A stretch of 50,275 bases of DNA from Silvibacterium sp. Its GTDB lineage: Bacteria > Acidobacteriota > Terriglobia > Terriglobales > Acidobacteriaceae. Both the position numbers and the translations under genes were made by a program. Below, piece by piece: positions 45,401-50,275 of the stretch (its first letter is position 1; the number at the start of each line of letters is the position of its first letter). Under the pieces are notes generated by a model. That model searched no databases. It saw only the letters and a program-made list of their open reading frames with translations, and was not told where the DNA came from. The stretch lies in NCBI GenBank assembly GCA_019234945.1, contig JAFAKX010000045.1:1-50275 (forward strand). Reading direction: 5' to 3'.

Positions 45401-46052
45401 TTTTCCGCTCCCTAACTGGCGAAAACTGGATTACGCATTATCACAGATCAATCTCTATCACAGCTTCACCGGGAGCGTGATCTACGATCTTCCTTTCGGC
45501 CAGGGCAAGCGGTGGGGTGGCAATTGGAATAATCTGACCAACACCCTTCTCGGCGGCTACCAGGCGACCGTCATCCAGAGGATAGCCTCGGGCTTTCCGG
45601 ATCCCTTGATCTACAGCAATAACCAGTCCGGCTCCTTCTTCCAGAACGGTGGCAATGGGAACAACTGGAATCGACCCAGTCGGGCCGTCGGATGCGACGT
45701 GTATGCCGCGAATCACGGCCAGCATCAATACATCAATCCTTCATGTTTTGTTGCGCCTCCCATCGGACAACTCGGGAACGCATCTCGCGTTCCGGTTACA
45801 GGTCCCGGCTTCGTCAACACTGATTTCTCCGTCATCAAACAATTTCCTTTACCGAGAGAAATGAGTCTGAATTTCCGGGCTGAATTCTTCAACCTGTTCA
45901 ACCACGCGCAGTTCGGTCTGCCGGCCAACGACTTAGCCCTCGCCACCCTGAATGCTGACGGCTCGATAAAGTCGAGCAATGGCTTCGGCGCGGTCAACTC
46001 AACCGTGAACAATCCGCGTCTGGTGCAATTCGCACTCAAGCTCACGTTTTGA
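42429..46052 (+). CDS. TonB-dependent-receptor-like outer membrane protein with carboxypeptidase-regulatory-like domain
   Basis: '[60 protein letters not shown]', '[20 protein letters not shown]', '[23 protein letters not shown]', C-terminal '[12 protein letters not shown]'. Start trimmed to 42429. Confidence 0.94.
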   Translation: [1207 protein letters not shown]

Positions 46053-46453
46053 GTCGCAAACCAGCAATCGAAAGGGTCAGCACATATTGCGGTGCCTGGC
46101 CTTACCTGGGTCTGGCACCAGGTTGTCTCCTTCAAAGGGGGCAATTTGGTGCCATGGAGCAGACAGCACATCCTCGCGCGCCATCTTGGCGTCGACGGAC
46201 GCTTTGCATAGGCGGTCGACATTGTTTCGAGGGGAGCCCTGCTCAACGGCGATCGTCACATGGTGAAAGCCATTGTAATTAAAAGGCATCCTGCGGAGCC
46301 GCTGGCATCTGAAGAGAATGATTTGGAACGCATGGTCCTTCGATTACGAATGGTCTTAGTATCATGGTGCCAGCGAACTGCTTGTATTTAATACCGAGCG
46401 CGAGGCCCAATATTCTGGTTTATTGAGCTTTCTACTGATTGTCCGGAGTGCCT

Positions 46454-47020
46454 ATGAACGGATTCTGGGAACGACTAGTATTTGCCTTTCGGTGTTTTTT
46501 TTCGATCCTGTTCCACGCTGAAATTCCCAACGACATCGCGGAGAAAGCGCTCAAGGGTCCTGGTACGGCTCCGCAGGCGCCTGCCGCTCAGACTGCTTCC
46601 AACGCTCGTCTGAAGGAAGCTGAACGGCCTGCACCGGAAGCGTTCGATCGCGCCATACAGATGCTCGCGCTGCTACAACGCGATGGGCGGCTCATCGATT
46701 TCCTGACAGAGAACATCTCCGCCTATCCCGACACTCAGCTCGGAGCCGCTGTTCGCACAATTCACGACACTTGCCGACAGGTGCTCGACCAATATGTAAA
46801 GCTGGAGCCGATTCTGGACTCAGAGGAGGATCAACCGGTGACGGTGCAAGCGGGTTTTGATCCGGCAGCCATCAAATTGATCGGTAATGTGGCGGGAGAG
46901 CCCCCAGTGCGCGGTATGTTGCGACACAAAGGCTGGCGCGTGAGGGAAGCGAATCTGCCCCCATTGCCGCAGGCCGCCGGGCGGATGGTGGTTGCGCCGG
47001 CTGAGGTCGAGCTCTCGTGA
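46454..47020 (+). CDS. DUF2760 domain protein
   Basis: 'FDRAIQMLALLQRDGRLIDFLTENISAYPDTQLGAAVRTIHDTCRQVLDQYVKLEPILDSEEDQPVTVQAGFDPAAIKLIGNVAGEPPVRGMLRHKGWRV'; directly upstream of Hsp70 genes. Confidence 0.85.
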   Translation: MNGFWERLVFAFRCFFSILFHAEIPNDIAEKALKGPGTAPQAPAAQTASNARLKEAERPAPEAFDRAIQMLALLQRDGRLIDFLTENISAYPDTQLGAAVRTIHDTCRQVLDQYVKLEPILDSEEDQPVTVQAGFDPAAIKLIGNVAGEPPVRGMLRHKGWRVREANLPPLPQAAGRMVVAPAEVELS

Positions 47021-47072
47021 CGCTGGATCCAAATCTGCTCAACGGATGTTGGGTTTGAAAAGGAGATGTTCG

Positions 47073-48920
47073 TTGGCGGCCAAATACATCGTTGGCATCG
47101 ACCTCGGGACGACAAATTCCGCACTGGCACGCTCCGACGCAACTGCCGCAGAGGAGCACAGCCGCATCGAGATCTGCGCCATTCCGCAGCTGGTGAATCC
47201 GGGCGAAGTGGCGGAACGCACGCTGCTGCCGTCGTTTCTTTACATCCCGGGCGAATTTGATTTTCCCGGGGGCAGCATCGCGTTGCCATGGGACCCCGAG
47301 CCGAAGCTAGTGATCGGCGAACTTGCACGCAAACGTGGTGCGGAGAGCCCAAGCCGGCTGGTTGCCTCAGCCAAATCCTGGCTTTCTTATGCGGGCGTGA
47401 ACCGCACGGCGCCGATCCTGCCCTGGCAGGCTCCGGAGGAAGTGCCGAAACTATCGCCAGTGGAAGTATCCTCGCAGTTCCTGCAGCACTTGCGCACCGT
47501 CTGGGACAGTGGGCAGGTAGCGGACCAACCGGAACTCGCGTTGGCGGAGCAGGACGTTCTGCTCACTGTGCCTGCTTCGTTCGATGAAGAAGCACGCGAG
47601 CTCACCAGGCGCGCCGCCGAACAGGCTGGCTTTCAGCACGTAACGTTGCTCGAAGAACCACAGGCAGCGTTTTACGCGTGGCTTGAAAGCCAGGGCGATG
47701 CATGGCGCAGCCGAATCAAAGTCGGCGATCTCGTCCTCGTCTGCGACGTCGGCGGCGGCACAACGGATTTCAGTCTCATCACCGTCTCCGAAGAGAATGG
47801 CGAACTGACGCTGAAGCGCGTTGCCGTAGGTGATCACATCCTCCTGGGCGGCGACAACATGGACCTTGCCCTGGCGCGTGTCTTGCAGCACCGACTTGAA
47901 GCTTCTGGCCACCGCGTCGATACCTGGCAGTTGCACGGGCTGTGGCATCAGTGCCGCATGGCGAAGGAAAAGCTCTTCGCATCGCCCAGAACGCAGAGTG
48001 CCCCAATCACCTTGCTGGGCAAGGGGACAAAGCTCATCGGCGGCACCATCAAGACGGAGTTGACACGCGAAGACCTCGACCAGGTTCTGGTCAAAGGATT
48101 CTTCCCGGAGGTCGCGAGCAGCGAGTTACCCGCGCGGCAGCGCCGTATTGGCTTTCAGGAACTTGGCCTGCCGTACGCAGCTGATGCGGCTATCACCAAA
48201 CATCTCGCGCGGTTTCTGTCGGAGCAAATTCGCAACAGCCTCGAGGCGGCGGCCATCCGGCGCGGCCGCAGCGGGCTGGCGTGTCCCACGCACATCTTGT
48301 TCAACGGCGGAGTGATGAAAGCAGCTGTGCTGCGCGACCAGGTGGTTCAGGTCCTGAACAGCTGGCTAAAAGAAGAAGATTTCGACGGGCTCGGGGCACA
48401 GCAAATCCTCGACGCTCCTGATCTGGAACACGCCGTTGCGCGCGGCGCTGCCTACTACGGTAAGGCGCGGCGCGGACGCGGCGTGCGCATTCGCAGTGGC
48501 GCTTCGCGCACCTATTACATCGGAATTGAAAGCGCCATGCCTGCGGTGCCCGGAATGGAAGCGCCGCTCAAAGCGCTCTGCGTCGTTCCCTTCGGCATGG
48601 AGGAAGGCACCGAGGCCACTATCCCTAACAGAGAGTTTGGCCTCGTCGTCGGCGAGCCAGCCGAGTTTCGTTTCCTCACTTCCAGCGTTCGCAAGCAGGA
48701 CCATGTCGGCAGCCTGCTCGAAGACTGGGGTGACGATCTGGAGGAACTCGGACCGCTGGAAGTCACGCTTATATTGGATGGGCAGCAGGGAACAGTTGTG
48801 CCAGTGAGGCTCGAGACGCGCGTTACCGAAATCGGCACGCTCGAGGTCTGGTGCGTATCCCGTGACGGCAAGCAGCGCTGGAAGCTTGAGCTGAACATCC
48901 GCGAAAAGACCGGAAGGTGA
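47073..48920 (+). CDS. Hsp70-family (DnaK-like) protein
   Basis: 'YIVGIDLGTTNSALA', 'VLLTVPASFDEEARELTRRAAEQAGFQHVTLLEEPQAAFYAWL', 'LVCDVGGGTTDFSLITV', 'HILFNGGVMKAAVLRDQV'. TTG 47073 with AGGAG upstream preferred over the track start 46992. Confidence 0.9.
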   Translation: MAAKYIVGIDLGTTNSALARSDATAAEEHSRIEICAIPQLVNPGEVAERTLLPSFLYIPGEFDFPGGSIALPWDPEPKLVIGELARKRGAESPSRLVASAKSWLSYAGVNRTAPILPWQAPEEVPKLSPVEVSSQFLQHLRTVWDSGQVADQPELALAEQDVLLTVPASFDEEARELTRRAAEQAGFQHVTLLEEPQAAFYAWLESQGDAWRSRIKVGDLVLVCDVGGGTTDFSLITVSEENGELTLKRVAVGDHILLGGDNMDLALARVLQHRLEASGHRVDTWQLHGLWHQCRMAKEKLFASPRTQSAPITLLGKGTKLIGGTIKTELTREDLDQVLVKGFFPEVASSELPARQRRIGFQELGLPYAADAAITKHLARFLSEQIRNSLEAAAIRRGRSGLACPTHILFNGGVMKAAVLRDQVVQVLNSWLKEEDFDGLGAQQILDAPDLEHAVARGAAYYGKARRGRGVRIRSGASRTYYIGIESAMPAVPGMEAPLKALCVVPFGMEEGTEATIPNREFGLVVGEPAEFRFLTSSVRKQDHVGSLLEDWGDDLEELGPLEVTLILDGQQGTVVPVRLETRVTEIGTLEVWCVSRDGKQRWKLELNIREKTGR

Positions 48921-48928
48921 GATCATCG

Positions 48929-50275
48929 GTGCCTTCCCGTTATCTGATCGGCATCGATCTGGGCACGACAAACTCTGTTGTGGCGTACTTCGACACTGAG
49001 GAAGCGCCCGATTTGGACTCTCCGATTCATGTGTTTCCCATACCGCAGTTGGTAGCACGGGGTGAAGTCCGCACATTACCCACGCTCCCTTCCTTTCTTT
49101 ACTTCCCAACCGAACATGAGCTGTCTGCCGGAGCCGTCAGCGCCACGTGGGATGAAGATCCGCCCATGGTCACCGGTCTGCTCGCGCGCGAGATGGGAGG
49201 GCTTGTCCCCACACGCCAGGTGTCCTCGGCGAAGTCATGGCTTTCCTATCCTGGCGTGAATCGCCACGCCAGCATCCTTCCGGCGCAGGCTGAACCGCCG
49301 CAGCCGATGATCTCCCCTGTAGAAGCATCCGCGCGCTACCTCATGCATCTGCGCGACGCCTGGAATGGCGCAATGGGGACCGACGCAGAAACGCGTTTTG
49401 AGCATCAGGAAACTGTCCTCACTGTGCCTGCCTCGTTCGATGAGGATGCGCGTGAGCTGACGGTTGAAGCTGCTCGCCGCGCCGGCCTCGAAAAACTCAC
49501 CCTGCTCGAAGAACCGCTGGCAGCTTTTTATGCGTGGATTGCGGTGAATCGAAATGTCCAAGCGGGAAACGGCGAGGACCTCCGCGATGGCGATCTGATC
49601 CTGATCTGCGACATCGGCGGCGGCACGACCGACTTCAGCCTGGTCAGTGTCCGTCTGGTCGATGGTGAGCATCGTTTTGAGCGCACCGCCATAGGCGAGC
49701 ACCTTCTGCTCGGTGGTGACAATCTCGATTTCGCCCTTGCCCGCCGCGTGGAAGAGAAGCTTAACGATATCAAGCTCACGCTGCGACAACGTTTGGCATT
49801 GCGTCGGTCCTGCTGTTCCGCGAAAGAGCGGCTGCTCAGCGATTCATCTCTGGAGCGCGTGACGGTCACGATCCTGGGCAGCGGCCGGGCGGTGGTCGGG
49901 CAGACGCTCAGCGTTGATCTGACGCGCGAGGAAGTTCTCCAGATTCTGACCACCGGGTTCCTGCCGATCACTGCGCCTGATGAGATGCCATCGTGTAGCC
50001 GGCCAACGGCGCTTCGCGAACTTGGTCTGCCCTACGCCAGCGATCCTGCTATCACCAGGCACCTCGCCGCGTTTCTAACGCAGGCGGCTGCTGCCATGAA
50101 CGGCTCGCCTGCAACCCACCGAATGGCTCGACCCGATGCCGTGCTTTTCAATGGCGGCTTCTGCTCACCGGCAGTTACTCGCGAAACGATTGTCGATGCG
50201 ATTTCTGCCTGGTTCGATGCAGCTGAAAGCGGCTGGCGGCCCAGGCTCCTAAGCAACGAGGGTTTTGATAGTGCG
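48929..50275 (+). CDS. second Hsp70-family (DnaK-like) protein, truncated by window end (not in ORF track)
   Basis: Open from GTG 48929 to the last base (449 codons): 'VPSRYLIGIDLGTTNSVVAYFDTEE', 'VLTVPASFDEDARELTVEAARRAGLEKLTLLEEPLAAFYAWI', 'LILICDIGGGTTDFSLVSV', 'AVLFNGGFCSPAVTRETIVDAI'. Confidence 0.92.
   Translation, partial: MPSRYLIGIDLGTTNSVVAYFDTEEAPDLDSPIHVFPIPQLVARGEVRTLPTLPSFLYFPTEHELSAGAVSATWDEDPPMVTGLLAREMGGLVPTRQVSSAKSWLSYPGVNRHASILPAQAEPPQPMISPVEASARYLMHLRDAWNGAMGTDAETRFEHQETVLTVPASFDEDARELTVEAARRAGLEKLTLLEEPLAAFYAWIAVNRNVQAGNGEDLRDGDLILICDIGGGTTDFSLVSVRLVDGEHRFERTAIGEHLLLGGDNLDFALARRVEEKLNDIKLTLRQRLALRRSCCSAKERLLSDSSLERVTVTILGSGRAVVGQTLSVDLTREEVLQILTTGFLPITAPDEMPSCSRPTALRELGLPYASDPAITRHLAAFLTQAAAAMNGSPATHRMARPDAVLFNGGFCSPAVTRETIVDAISAWFDAAESGWRPRLLSNEGFDSA

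Noticed and set aside
48366-49109. 247-aa minus ORF across the Hsp70-A/Hsp70-B junction
   Set aside because: Antisense of two clear Hsp70 genes.

Overview
GC-rich bacterial window whose two >1200-aa TonB-dependent-receptor-like proteins with N-terminal carboxypeptidase-regulatory-like domains suggest an Acidobacteriota (Terriglobia-like) chromosome (inference). Left to right: (i) about 1-7.4 kb, a tightly coupled + strand operon with three B12-type radical SAM proteins (the first truncated by the window edge), three SAM-dependent methyltransferases and an amidohydrolase, joined by four consecutive 4-nt start/stop overlaps; (ii) 7.5-16.3 kb, an OmpR-type response regulator and histidine kinase followed by a Wzx/Wzy/Wzz-like polysaccharide locus with two GT4 glycosyltransferases; (iii) 16.5-18.8 kb, an outer-membrane beta-barrel, two monohaem c-type cytochromes and a CuA-motif cupredoxin, with no visible catalytic subunit; (iv) a BNR-repeat protein translationally coupled to a MoaD-like protein ending in Gly-Gly; (v) a GH32 hydrolase and methionine-salvage genes mtnB, mtnD and mtnC; (vi) 25.7-36.9 kb, a minus-strand block with an NCS2-type permease, a TonB receptor and an L-fucose-type module (FucU, FucP, ADH, lactonase, SDR, Gfo/Idh); (vii) a pseudopilin-like protein with a 9 x 18-nt repeat; (viii) tRNA-Arg(UCU), tRNA-His(GUG) and tRNA-Pro(UGG); (ix) a TetR gene with an apparent 6-nt insertion that creates an in-frame TAG, next to a perfect 16-bp palindrome; (x) a second TonB receptor; (xi) DUF2760 plus two tandem Hsp70 paralogs, the second running off the window and missing from the ORF track. 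No rRNA, CRISPR array or intact transposon was recognised. The best candidates for undescribed biology are the B12-radical-SAM/methyltransferase operon, the BNR-MoaD pair, the orphan CuA/cytochrome module and the DUF2760-Hsp70-Hsp70 cluster. All family calls were made by reading motifs, without database searches.
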